This document shows positions 45,880-55,614 of a stretch of DNA of 64,000 nucleotides, in pieces. The DNA is taken from the NCBI RefSeq assembly GCF_027625475.1, contig NZ_CP115174.1, forward strand, positions 1,054,001 to 1,118,000, written 5' to 3'. The notes beneath the pieces are model-generated. The model was given only the letters and a program-made list of their open reading frames with translations. It was not told the origin of the DNA and searched no databases. The DNA comes from Sphingomonas abietis. GTDB taxonomy: Bacteria > Pseudomonadota > Alphaproteobacteria > Sphingomonadales > Sphingomonadaceae. Both the position numbers and the translations under genes were made by a program. The first letter of the stretch is position 1. Every line of letters starts with the position of its first letter.

Positions 45880-48825
45880 ATGGGTTACGAGGGCAGTGAT
45901 ATCGATTTTGCGGGGGCGAGCCCCACGTTCGTCGAGGATCTGTATCGGCGGTGGCTACGGGATGAGGCTTCGGTCGATCCCACCTGGGGCAATTATTTCC
46001 GATCGGTGGAGCAGGCGGTGTCCGCTCCCAGCTGGGCCAAGCCCAACTGGCCACCGACGGAAACCGATGCCCTGACCGCCGGCCTCGACCCCACCCAGAT
46101 GCAGCCGGCGCCCAAGCCCGCCAAGGGCGGCGCCGGCGCCAAGGCCGCACCGCGGGCCGAGGAGGCGCCATCCGCCGCCACGGCCAAGCCGGCCTCGACC
46201 GACAGCGCCTCGGTCGAGGCCGCCGCGCTCGATTCGATCCGGGCGATGATGCTGATCCGCACCTATCGGGTGCGCGGCCATCTCGCCGCCGATCTCGATC
46301 CGCTGGGCCTCGCCAGCCGCGATCTGCCGGCTGATCTGACGCCGGCCTATCATGGCTTTACCGATGCCGATCTCGATCGCCCGATCTACATCGGCGGCAC
46401 GCTCGGCCTCGATCGCGTGACGGTGCGCGAGCTGGTCGAGATCCTGCGCCGCAATTATTGCGGCCGTGTCGGCCTCGAATATATGCACATCGGCGACGTC
46501 GAGGAGCGCCGCTTCCTCCAGGAGCGGATGGAAGGGCGCGACAAGGAGATCACCTTCACGCCGGAAGGCAAGAAGTCGATCCTCGCCAAGGTCATCCAGG
46601 GCGAGCAGTACGAGAAGTTCCTCGGCAAGAAATATGTCGGCACCAAGCGCTTCGGCCTGGATGGTGGCGAATCGATGCTGCCGGCGCTCGAAGCCGTGAT
46701 CAAATATGGCGGCGCCTCCGGGGTCGAGGCGATCGAGGTCGGCATGCCGCATCGCGGCCGCCTCAACGTGCTCACCAACGTGATGGGCAAGCCCTATCGC
46801 GCGGTGTTCAGCGAGTTTGCCGGCGGATCGGCCAGCCCCGACGATGTCGGCGGCTCGGGCGACGTGAAATATCATCTCGGCACCTCCAGCGACCGCGAGT
46901 TCGACGGCGCGAAGGTCCATCTGTCGCTCGCCGCCAACCCGTCGCATCTCGAAGCGGTCGACCCGGTGGTGCTCGGCAAGGCGCGCGCCAAGCAGACCAA
47001 GCTCGGCGACAATGAGCGCACCAAGGTGCTGCCCATCCTGATGCACGGCGATGCCGCGTTCGCGGGGCAGGGCGTGATCATGGAGTGCTTCGGCTTCTCC
47101 GGTCTGCGTGGCTATTCGACCGGCGGCACGATCCACTTCGTCGTCAACAACCAGGTCGGCTTCACCACCTCGCCGCAGTTCGCGCGCTCCTCGCCCTATC
47201 CGAGCGACATCGCCAAGATGGTGCAGGCGCCGATCCTGCACGTGAATGGCGACGATCCCGAGGCGGTGACCTTCGCCTGCAAGCTGGCGATCGATTTCCG
47301 CCAGGCGTTCAAGCGCGATGTCGTGATCGACATGTGGTGCTATCGCCGCTTCGGCCACAATGAGGGCGACGAGCCCGGCTTCACCCAGCCGCTGATGTAT
47401 GACGAGATCCGCAAGCATCCGCCGGTCTCCGCCATCTATGCCGAGCGGCTGAAGGCCGAGGGCGTGGTGGACGACGCCTGGGTCGCCGCCGAGGAGGCCC
47501 GCGTGGTCGGCCTGCTCGACGAGGAGTTCGAGGCGGGCAAGAGCTACAAGGTCAACAAGGCCGACTGGTTCGAAGGCGAATGGGCCGGGCTCCAGCAGGC
47601 CCGGGAATTGGGTGCGCGCTCGGGCAAGACCGCGGTCGTGAAGAGCCAGATCGATGCGCTCGTTCCGGTCCTCACCGAGGCGCCCGAGGGCTTCAACCTG
47701 CACAAGACGCTGGCGCGCATCCTCGATCAGAAGAAGCAGATGTTCGCGAGCGGCACCGGTTTCGACTGGGCGACCGCCGAGGCGCTGGCGTTCGGCACCC
47801 TGCTGCAGGACGGCTATGGCGTCCGCCTGTCGGGCCAAGATTGCGTGCGCGGCACCTTCTCGCACCGCCATGCCGGCTGGAACGACCAGAAGGACGGCCA
47901 CCGCTACTTCCCGCTGTCGACCGTCGATCGCAGCTTCCAGGTGCTCGACAGCCCGCTCTCCGAATATGGCGTGCTCGGCTTCGAATATGGCTATGCCAGC
48001 ACCGCGCCGAAGACCCTGGTGCTGTGGGAAGCGCAGTTCGGCGATTTCGCCAACACCGCGCAGGTCATCATGGATCAGTTCATCAGCTCGTCCGAGAGCA
48101 AGTGGCTGCGCTCCAACGGCCTCGTGATGCTGTTGCCGCACGGCTATGAGGGGCAGGGGCCGGAGCATAGCTCGGCCCGCCTGGAGCGCTATCTCCAGCT
48201 CTGCGCCGAGGACAATATGCAGGTCGCCAACTGCACGACGCCGGCCAATTATTTCCACATCCTGCGCCGCCAGATGGTCCGCGATTTCCGTAAACCGCTG
48301 ATCATGATGGCGCCGAAGTCGCTGCTCCGCCACAAGGCGGCGGTCTCGACGATCGAGGATATGGTGGGCGACAGCCGCTTCCACCGCGTGCTGTTCGATC
48401 CGAGCGCACCGGCCGACAAGGCGGTGAAGCGCCTCGTCCTGTGCTCGGGCAAGGTCGCCTACGACCTGTTCGACGCGCGTGATGCGGCGGGTGACCAGAA
48501 CACCGCGATCCTGCGGGTCGAGCAGCTCTATCCCTTCCCGAGCGACGTGATCGTCGAGCGCCTCAAGGCCTCGCCCGATATCGAGACGGTCGTCTGGGCG
48601 CAGGAAGAGCCGAAGAACCAGGGCAGCTGGAACTTCGCCGAGGATCTGGTCGAGGCCTGCCTGGTCGAGGCCGGCTGCAAGGCACGGCGCCCGGTCTATG
48701 CCGGCCGCGCGGCGTCCGCCTCCACCGCCACCGGCTCGGCCAAGCGCCACGCCGCCGAGCAGAAGGCGCTCGTCGCCGATGCGCTCGGCCATATCGCCGC
48801 TTCCTCGTCGGCCCAGGCCGCCTAA
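45880..48825 (+). CDS. sucA: 2-oxoglutarate dehydrogenase E1 component
   Basis: Thiamine-diphosphate-dependent decarboxylase of the 2-oxoglutarate dehydrogenase complex. The 981 residues start with the E2-binding N-terminal segment ([20 protein letters not shown]), then a Pro/Ala-rich linker, the LxxxLLxxYRVRGH-type helix ([20 protein letters not shown]), the [20 protein letters not shown] block, ThDP-binding GDAAFAGQG and [11 protein letters not shown], and the C-terminal transketolase-like domain. GAGGACG precedes the ATG by about 4 nt. It is first of sucA-sucB. Confidence 0.98.
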   Translation: MGYEGSDIDFAGASPTFVEDLYRRWLRDEASVDPTWGNYFRSVEQAVSAPSWAKPNWPPTETDALTAGLDPTQMQPAPKPAKGGAGAKAAPRAEEAPSAATAKPASTDSASVEAAALDSIRAMMLIRTYRVRGHLAADLDPLGLASRDLPADLTPAYHGFTDADLDRPIYIGGTLGLDRVTVRELVEILRRNYCGRVGLEYMHIGDVEERRFLQERMEGRDKEITFTPEGKKSILAKVIQGEQYEKFLGKKYVGTKRFGLDGGESMLPALEAVIKYGGASGVEAIEVGMPHRGRLNVLTNVMGKPYRAVFSEFAGGSASPDDVGGSGDVKYHLGTSSDREFDGAKVHLSLAANPSHLEAVDPVVLGKARAKQTKLGDNERTKVLPILMHGDAAFAGQGVIMECFGFSGLRGYSTGGTIHFVVNNQVGFTTSPQFARSSPYPSDIAKMVQAPILHVNGDDPEAVTFACKLAIDFRQAFKRDVVIDMWCYRRFGHNEGDEPGFTQPLMYDEIRKHPPVSAIYAERLKAEGVVDDAWVAAEEARVVGLLDEEFEAGKSYKVNKADWFEGEWAGLQQARELGARSGKTAVVKSQIDALVPVLTEAPEGFNLHKTLARILDQKKQMFASGTGFDWATAEALAFGTLLQDGYGVRLSGQDCVRGTFSHRHAGWNDQKDGHRYFPLSTVDRSFQVLDSPLSEYGVLGFEYGYASTAPKTLVLWEAQFGDFANTAQVIMDQFISSSESKWLRSNGLVMLLPHGYEGQGPEHSSARLERYLQLCAEDNMQVANCTTPANYFHILRRQMVRDFRKPLIMMAPKSLLRHKAAVSTIEDMVGDSRFHRVLFDPSAPADKAVKRLVLCSGKVAYDLFDARDAAGDQNTAILRVEQLYPFPSDVIVERLKASPDIETVVWAQEEPKNQGSWNFAEDLVEACLVEAGCKARRPVYAGRAASASTATGSAKRHAAEQKALVADALGHIAASSSAQAA

Positions 48826-48862
48826 GACATCGCCTAAGACCGATCCAGACAAGGACACATGC

Positions 48863-50083
48863 ATGACCACCGAAGTGAAGGTGCCTACGCTCGGCGAATC
48901 GATCACCGAGGCCACGCTGGGCCAGTGGCTCAAGAAGGTGGGCGACACCGTCGCCGTCGATGAACCCATTGCCAGCCTGGAGACCGACAAGGTCGCCGTC
49001 GAGGTGCCGTCGCCGGTCGCCGGCACGATCGGCGCGCTGGTCGTCGCCGAGGGCGATACCGTCGAGGTCGGCGCGCTGATCGCGACGATCGAGGCCGGCG
49101 GTGCCGGTGCGGCCCCGGCAGCGCCCGCCGCCAAGGCCGAAGCCGCGCCGGCCGCCACCGCCGCGCAGCAGGCGCCTGCGGTCCCCGCCAAGACCAGCGA
49201 CGCGCTCGCCCCCTCGGCCAAGCGCGCCGCCGGCGAGACCGGCATCGATCCCTCGACCGTCACCGGCACCGGCAAGGATGGCCGCGTGACCCGGATCGAC
49301 ATCGAGGGGGCCGCCGCGAATGCCAAGGCAGCGCCGGCGCCGGTGCCCGCGCAGGCCGCCGCTCCGGCGTCGACCGCCGGCGGCCGCAAGGAAGAGCGCG
49401 TGCGGATGACCCGCCTGCGCCAGACCGTCGCCAAGCGCCTCAAGGAGGCGCAGAACACCGCCGCCATGTTGACCACGTTCAACGACGTGGACATGACCGA
49501 GGTGATCGCGGCGCGCACCAAGTATAAGGATTTGTTCGAGAAGAAGCATGGCGTCCGGCTCGGCTTCATGGGCTTCTTCGTGAAGGCCGCCTGCCAGGCG
49601 CTGCGCGACATCCCGGCGGTCAACGGCTCGATCGAGGGCGATGAGATCGTCTATCGCGACTATGCCGATATCTCGGTCGCGGTGTCCGCGCCGAACGGTC
49701 TGGTCGTGCCGGTGATCCGCGATGCGCAGGATCTGTCGGTCGCCGGCATCGAGAAGACGATCGGCGACTTCGGCAAGCGCGCCAAGGATGGCACGCTCAA
49801 GATGGACGAGATGAAGGGCGGCACCTTCACGATCTCGAACGGCGGCGTGTTCGGCTCGCTGATGTCGACCCCGATCATCAACCCGCCGCAGTCGGCCGTG
49901 CTCGGCCTCCATCGTATCGAGGAGCGTCCGGTCGTGGTGAAGGGCGAGATCGTCATCCGCCCGATGATGTATCTGGCGCTCAGCTACGATCACCGCCTGA
50001 TCGACGGCCGCGAGGCAGTGACCTTCCTGGTCGCGCTCAAGAATGCGATCGAAGATCCGACGCGGCTGCTGATCGACCTGTAA
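48863..50083 (+). CDS. sucB: 2-oxoglutarate dehydrogenase E2 component
   Basis: Dihydrolipoyl succinyltransferase core. The 406 residues contain one lipoyl domain with lipoyl-lysine K43 ([11 protein letters not shown]), an Ala/Pro linker, the peripheral-subunit-binding domain ([20 protein letters not shown]) and the catalytic domain ending with the active-site [14 protein letters not shown]. The lpdA gene that normally follows is displaced by a repeat-flanked 490-bp cassette. Confidence 0.98.
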   Translation: MTTEVKVPTLGESITEATLGQWLKKVGDTVAVDEPIASLETDKVAVEVPSPVAGTIGALVVAEGDTVEVGALIATIEAGGAGAAPAAPAAKAEAAPAATAAQQAPAVPAKTSDALAPSAKRAAGETGIDPSTVTGTGKDGRVTRIDIEGAAANAKAAPAPVPAQAAAPASTAGGRKEERVRMTRLRQTVAKRLKEAQNTAAMLTTFNDVDMTEVIAARTKYKDLFEKKHGVRLGFMGFFVKAACQALRDIPAVNGSIEGDEIVYRDYADISVAVSAPNGLVVPVIRDAQDLSVAGIEKTIGDFGKRAKDGTLKMDEMKGGTFTISNGGVFGSLMSTPIINPPQSAVLGLHRIEERPVVVKGEIVIRPMMYLALSYDHRLIDGREAVTFLVALKNAIEDPTRLLIDL

Positions 50084-50091
50084 GCCTTCTT

Positions 50092-50170
50092 GTGCTCCTG
50101 CGAATGCAGGAGCCCAGGGTTGCGAGCGTTGCGTTCCAAAACTCTGGGTTCCTGCGTGCGCAGGAACACG
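50092..50170. repeat. Kind C double-hairpin repeat, left of GIY-YIG gene
   Basis: Hairpins GCTCCTGCGAATGCAGGAGC and GTTCCTGCGTGCGCAGGAAC joined by CCCAGGG and CTCTGGG arms. It begins 9 bp after the sucB stop. It is in the same orientation as the copy at 50484, so the GIY-YIG gene lies between direct repeats. Confidence 0.9.
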
Positions 50171-50186
50171 AAGGCGGGAGGCTCCG

Positions 50187-50474
50187 ACGAAACCGGGCTG
50201 CGTCTATCTGATGGCGAGCCAGCGCAACGGGACGCTCTATCTGGGCGTCACCAGCGATCTTCCGGCCCGGGCCTACCAGCATCGCAACGGGCTCGGCGAT
50301 GGTTTCTCGAAGCAATATGGCTGCACGCGCCTTGTCTGGTACGAGGCGCATGACGATCTTGAGCAAGCGCGCTATCGCGAGCTGCAGATGAAGAAATGGA
50401 AGCGGGCCTGGAAGATCGATCTGATCGAACGGGACAACCCGCAGTGGATGGATTTGTACGAAACGCTGTTTTGA
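50187..50474 (+). CDS. Single-domain GIY-YIG endonuclease, start codon unclear
   Basis: Stand-alone GIY-YIG nuclease domain of about 95 residues. The GIY strand is CVYLMAS and the YIG strand is GTLYLGVTSDL, followed by the catalytic-arginine region ARAYQHRNG. Further conserved features are GFSKQYGCTRLVWYEAHDDL, the glutamate in YRELQMKKWKRAWK and the tail NPQWMDLYETL. The first ATG, at 50211, would cut off the GIY strand. The codon in the expected start position is ACG (50187), 5 nt after GGGAGG, suggesting an ATG-to-ACG change. It may use a weak start or be decaying. It lies between two kind C repeats. Confidence 0.8.
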   Translation, partial: TKPGCVYLMASQRNGTLYLGVTSDLPARAYQHRNGLGDGFSKQYGCTRLVWYEAHDDLEQARYRELQMKKWKRAWKIDLIERDNPQWMDLYETLF

Positions 50475-50483
50475 GCGGCACCG

Positions 50484-50561
50484 TACTCCTGCGGAAGCAG
50501 GAGCCCAGAGCCTCGAACGGCAGCGCCCGAAACCCTGGGTTCCTGCGTGCGCAGGAATACG
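50484..50561. repeat. Kind C double-hairpin repeat, right of GIY-YIG gene
   Basis: Hairpins ACTCCTGCGGAAGCAGGAGC and GTTCCTGCGTGCGCAGGAAT with CCCAGAG/CCCTGGG arms. It begins 9 bp after the nuclease stop and ends just before the lpdA ribosome-binding site GGAG. Confidence 0.9.
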
Positions 50562-50574
50562 CGTGGAGTGAGAC

Positions 50575-51966
<1,392 letters not shown>

Positions 51967-51976
51967 GGCTTCGGTC

Positions 51977-52726
51977 TTGGAACGGGCGGCCTCCGAGCGG
52001 GGCCGCCCGCCGAGCGTCGCACAGTGGGCTGTCGAGCTGCCTCGCGCGATGTGGGCCGTGGCGTCGCTGTTGCCGGCGCGCAGGATGCTGGCGTCGGCTC
52101 CGCGCGGCGACGGGCGGCCGGTGATGCTGCTGCCCGGCCTGGTCAATTCCGATCGCTCGCTGTTCCTGATGCGGCGCTATCTTCGGCGGCTCGGCTATGA
52201 TGCCGTCGGCTGGGGACTCGGCCGCAATCTCGGCGCCCGCGCGATCGGCGGGGAGGGAGAACGGCTCCTCGCCCGTGTCGCGCGACTGCACGAGGAGAGC
52301 GGCCAGACGGTGACTCTGGTCGGCGTCAGCCTCGGCGGGATCATGGCCCGCTTCGTCGCGCACCGGCTGCCCGAGGCGGTACGCGAGGTGATCACCATCT
52401 CCTCGCCTTATGCCGGCGATCCGCGCGCGACGCGGGTCTGGCGGATGTTCGAGCGGCTGACCGGCGAACGCATCGATGCCGAGGGCGTCGTCGCCCGCCG
52501 TGTCGAGATCGCGCGGCCGCTGCCGGTGCCCGCCACCGCGATCTGGAGCCGCAGCGACGGGCTGGTCAACGGCCTGATCTGCCGCGATCCCGAAGAGGAT
52601 GGGTGCCGCGCGATCGAGGTGCGCAGCGGCCATCTGGGCGTCCAGATCCGCCCCGCGGTGCTGCGCACCGTGGCGGATATCCTGGCGGTGCCCGGTCAGG
52701 GGCCGCTCGGAACGTTTCGGCCCTAA
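51977..52726 (+). CDS. Alpha/beta hydrolase (lipase-like)
   Basis: Product of 249 residues with the hydrolase pattern VMLLPGLVNSDRSLFLMRRY (oxyanion region) and a nucleophile elbow LVGVSLGGIMAR. An aspartate in SRSDGLVNG and a histidine in RSGHLGVQ are suitable triad members. No signal peptide is seen. TTG at 51977 is used as start because upstream sequence is the lpdA stop region; an internal ATG (MWAVASLLPAR) is possible. Substrate unknown. Confidence 0.8.
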   Translation: MERAASERGRPPSVAQWAVELPRAMWAVASLLPARRMLASAPRGDGRPVMLLPGLVNSDRSLFLMRRYLRRLGYDAVGWGLGRNLGARAIGGEGERLLARVARLHEESGQTVTLVGVSLGGIMARFVAHRLPEAVREVITISSPYAGDPRATRVWRMFERLTGERIDAEGVVARRVEIARPLPVPATAIWSRSDGLVNGLICRDPEEDGCRAIEVRSGHLGVQIRPAVLRTVADILAVPGQGPLGTFRP

Positions 52727-52782
52727 CCGACGTTCAACCCCCTGTATTTCCGGCACCATGCCGGCAACAGGGAGCACCGACC

Positions 52783-52929
52783 ATGCTGTTCACGATCGCC
52801 GCCATCCTCGTCGTCCTGTGGCTGCTCGGCTTCGGCTTCCACATTGCGGGCGGCCTGATCCACATCCTGCTGGTGATCGCGGTGATTGTCGTGATCGTGC
52901 AGCTCGTCACCGGCCGCCGCAGCGTATAG
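52783..52929 (+). CDS. lmo0937-family small membrane protein
   Basis: Product of 48 residues, nearly all hydrophobic: two helices, FTIAAILVVLWLLGFGF and GGLIHILLVIAVIVVIVQL, with GRRSV at the end. This matches the pattern of the lmo0937-type family found in many bacteria, often stress-induced. AGGGAG lies about 9 nt upstream. Role unknown. Confidence 0.82.
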   Translation: MLFTIAAILVVLWLLGFGFHIAGGLIHILLVIAVIVVIVQLVTGRRSV

Positions 52930-52954
52930 CCGCCAACGCGGCGCCTCCGTTGGC

Positions 52955-53155
52955 TCAGTCGGCGGAGCGCACCGCGGCGGGGCGCCGGCACAGCATGATG
53001 GCGGCGGCGGTCAATATGTCCCGCTCCTTCATCAGGCCGCGCCGCTTGGCCGCTACCATCAGGCTGAGCGCCTGGCGGGACGCGTCGTCGCGATAGCTAT
53101 GGCGCAGGTCTTCGACCAGCGTCGCGAGCGTATAGCCGGCCGGGATGTCGCTCAC
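52955..53155 (-). CDS. Small hypothetical protein (66 aa)
   Basis: Product of 66 residues starting at GTG 53155 (VSDIPAGYTLATLVEDLRHS). Helical, with conserved-looking YRDDASRQALSLMVAAKRRG and KERDILTAAAIML. The GTG overlaps the stop of the upstream 41-residue gene (GTGA). No family recognised. Confidence 0.6.
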   Translation of the reverse strand: MSDIPAGYTLATLVEDLRHSYRDDASRQALSLMVAAKRRGLMKERDILTAAAIMLCRRPAAVRSAD

Positions 53156-53277
53156 AGCGCGACGCCCGGCAAGGTGACGCGGGCAGCGGCGATGATGCCG
53201 GCCCACAGGCCGATGCTCGAAGACAGGATGCAGAACAGAGAAACGGCACGCCGATGCGCGGCAATCGAAGCAACCAT
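53152..53277 (-). CDS. Very small membrane protein (41 aa)
   Basis: An open frame from ATG at 53277, with GGGGGG at 5-nt spacing, encodes 41 residues. It has a basic N-terminus (ASIAAHRRAV) and one hydrophobic helix (SLFCILSSSIGLWAGIIAAA). Its stop overlaps the start of the 66-residue gene by 4 nt. That arrangement and the good ribosome-binding site argue that it is a real gene. Confidence 0.5.
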   Translation of the reverse strand: MVASIAAHRRAVSLFCILSSSIGLWAGIIAAARVTLPGVAL

Positions 53278-53412
53278 GATGTCCCCCCGGACAGTGTGGA
53301 AGCCGTCATATTGCTGACATTTTCGCGCATCGCCAATGAACCGTTACGATGACTGTTGATCGATTGTGCAACTGACGCGATGCAGCGCAAAAGCCGTTGC
53401 GCCGCAACATTT

Positions 53413-54336
53413 TCAATGGCCGAATATGCTCCAGCCGGTCGCCTCGGCGAGCCGCTCGAGGGCCAGCCCGCCCAGCTGCGAATTGCCGCTGGGATTGAGG
53501 CCGGGCGACCAGACGGCGATCGACGCCCGGCCCGGCACCACCGCGAGGATGCCGCCACCGACGCCGGATTTGCCGGGCATCCCGACGCGAAAGGCGAAAT
53601 CCCCACTCGCATCATAATGGCCGCAGGTCAGCATCAGCGACAGGATGCGCCGCGCACGTCGGGCGGAGACGACATTGCCGCCCTCCGGGTGACGCCCGCC
53701 GAGCATCAGGAAGCGCCCGGCCTGGGCCAGCTGGCGGCAGCTCATCTCGATCGCGCAGGCATGGAAATAGGTGCCCAGCACGGGATCGGGTTCATGCTGC
53801 ACCGTGCCATAGGACTTCATGAAGTGGGCGAGTGCCCGGTTGCGCTCGCCGGTCTGCTCCTCCGAACGCGCCACCGCCTCGTCGATCGCGATGCTGTCGT
53901 CGGCGGCGAGGTAGCGGACGAACTGGAGAAGTTCGCCGATCGCCTCGCGCGGCAGGTGCCCGGCGAGGTTGACGTCGGCCAGCACGATCGCGCCGGCATT
54001 GATGAACGGATTGCGCGGAATGCCCTTCTCGGCTTCCAGCTGGACGATGGAATTGAAGCTGTTGCCCGAAGGCTCGCGGCCGACCCGCTCCCATAGCCGA
54101 TCGCCGACCTTGCCCAGCGCGAGCGTGAGCGAGAAGACCTTGGAGATCGACTGGATCGAGAAGCCGATATTGGCATCGCCGCCCATGAAAGTGTCGCCGT
54201 CGGCGGTGACGATCGCGATGCCGAAGCGCGCCGGATCGACGCCGGCGAGGCTGGGAATATAGCGCGCCACCGCACCGCGATCGGGCGCATCGCGCATCTC
54301 GGCGACGATGCGGGCGAGGATGGCGGGAAGATCCAT
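53413..54336 (-). CDS. glsA: Glutaminase
   Basis: Hydrolyses glutamine to glutamate and ammonia. The 307 residues belong to the serine-dependent beta-lactamase-related family: catalytic S63-x-x-K66 in [11 protein letters not shown], the tyrosine regions [11 protein letters not shown] and [10 protein letters not shown], and [18 protein letters not shown]. Length is canonical. GC-poor sequence at 53278-53412 upstream of its stop separates it from the small genes. Confidence 0.95.
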   Translation of the reverse strand: MDLPAILARIVAEMRDAPDRGAVARYIPSLAGVDPARFGIAIVTADGDTFMGGDANIGFSIQSISKVFSLTLALGKVGDRLWERVGREPSGNSFNSIVQLEAEKGIPRNPFINAGAIVLADVNLAGHLPREAIGELLQFVRYLAADDSIAIDEAVARSEEQTGERNRALAHFMKSYGTVQHEPDPVLGTYFHACAIEMSCRQLAQAGRFLMLGGRHPEGGNVVSARRARRILSLMLTCGHYDASGDFAFRVGMPGKSGVGGGILAVVPGRASIAVWSPGLNPSGNSQLGGLALERLAEATGWSIFGH

Positions 54337-54447
54337 GCGCCGGTTAGAGCGGCCTTCTTGCCATGCCGCAAGGGAGGCGGGGCATCCGAACCATCAGCGG
54401 CGCGGCGGCCACTCCCTTTCGGCGCAGGGAGTTGCTAGGCAGCGGCG

Positions 54448-55077
54448 ATGCATCCGCACATTCCCATCCCCGCACTCAGCCCGCTGCTGCCATGGCTCGA
54501 TTATGCCGGGCTCGCCGTGTTCGCGGCGTCCGGCGCGCTGGCGGCGGCACGGGAGCGCCAGACGATCGTCACCGCCTGCTTCTTCGCCTGTGTCACCGGG
54601 ATCGGCGGCGGCACCACGCGAGACCTGCTGATCGATGCGCCGGTGTTCTGGATGCACGACGCGGTGCCGCTCGCCATCTGCCTCGGCGTGGCGGCGGCGG
54701 TATGGCTGTCACCGCGGCGCTGGTGGCCGGAGAAGGCGCTCGACTGGTGCGACGCGGTGGGACTGGCGGCTTACGCCGTCTACGGCGCGGGCAAGGCGTT
54801 GAGCTTTGGCATCCCGCCCTTGCCGGCGGCGGTGATGGGGGTGGTATCGGCCTGCATGGGCGGGATCATCCGCGATGTGGTGGCCGGCGTGCCGTCGATC
54901 ATCCTGCGGCCCGAACTGTATGTGACGGCGGCGGCGCTGTCCGCCGGGTTGTTCGTGGGGCTGACCCTGCTTGGTCTGCCGGCGCCGATGCCGGCGATGA
55001 TCGCGGCCATTGCCGGCTTCGCGCTGCGTGCGGCGGCGATCGCACGCGGGCTGGCGCTGCCCGCCTATAAGGGATGA
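54448..55077 (+). CDS. TRIC-type cation channel family protein (YadS-like)
   Basis: Product of 209 residues with seven predicted membrane segments arranged as two three-helix repeats plus one. Each repeat carries the glycine-rich signature, FFACVTGIGGGTTRDLLID and VVSACMGGIIRDVVAGVPS, typical of the UPF0126/TRIC family. Prokaryotic members are potassium-permeable channels. It is divergent from glsA. Confidence 0.88.
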   Translation: MHPHIPIPALSPLLPWLDYAGLAVFAASGALAAARERQTIVTACFFACVTGIGGGTTRDLLIDAPVFWMHDAVPLAICLGVAAAVWLSPRRWWPEKALDWCDAVGLAAYAVYGAGKALSFGIPPLPAAVMGVVSACMGGIIRDVVAGVPSIILRPELYVTAAALSAGLFVGLTLLGLPAPMPAMIAAIAGFALRAAAIARGLALPAYKG

Positions 55078-55089
55078 GCCGCGCCGCGG

Positions 55090-55614
55090 TCAGGTCGTCC
55101 CTGCGGGCTCCGTCGTGCGCGCCGCGAGATCCTTCTGCCAGAACACCACGTCGTGCCAGCCGCCATGCTTGTAGCCGATGCCGGGCTGGGTGCCGGTGTC
55201 GATGAAGCCCAGCCGCTCGTGCAGCGCGCTGCTCGCCGGGTTGCCGGCCGTCATCACGCCCATCGCGGCGACGAAGCCGCGCCGTTCCAGCTCGTCCAGC
55301 AGCGCCCGATAGAGCGGCGTGCCGATGCCGCCGCCGCGCGCCTCCCGCGACACGTAGATGCCGGTCTCGGCCACCCAGCGATAGGCGGAGCGGGTGCGAT
55401 AGGGCGCGCCATAGGCATAGCCCGCCACCACGCCGTCTCGTTCGGCCACCAGCCAGGGGTGGGTGAGGGTGATCCGCTCGATCCGTGCCCGCATCTCGGC
55501 GGCGTCGGGCGGATCGAGTTCGAAGGTGATCGCCGTGTCGGTGACATAGGGCGCGTAGATCGCGGCGATCGCTTCGGCATCTCCGACCCGGACGGGCCGG
55601 ATCGTCACGCTCAC
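55090..55614 (-). CDS. GNAT family N-acetyltransferase
   Basis: Product of 174 residues resembling phosphinothricin/methionine-sulfoximine acetyltransferases: IRPVRVGDAEAIAAIYAPYV, YAYGAPYRTRSAYRWVAETG and the acetyl-CoA-binding VSREARGGGIGTPLYRALLD. NPASSALHERLGFIDTG follows. The GTG start at 55614 overlaps the sppA stop by 4 nt. Such enzymes detoxify amino-acid analogues; the physiological substrate is unknown. Confidence 0.88.
   Translation of the reverse strand: MSVTIRPVRVGDAEAIAAIYAPYVTDTAITFELDPPDAAEMRARIERITLTHPWLVAERDGVVAGYAYGAPYRTRSAYRWVAETGIYVSREARGGGIGTPLYRALLDELERRGFVAAMGVMTAGNPASSALHERLGFIDTGTQPGIGYKHGGWHDVVFWQKDLAARTTEPAGTT

Noticed and set aside
45955..49623. Minus-strand open frame of over 1200 codons opposite sucA and sucB
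   Set aside because: It is the antisense shadow of two well-identified genes in high-GC DNA. The translation is His/Arg/Asp-rich without motifs, and there is no ribosome-binding site.
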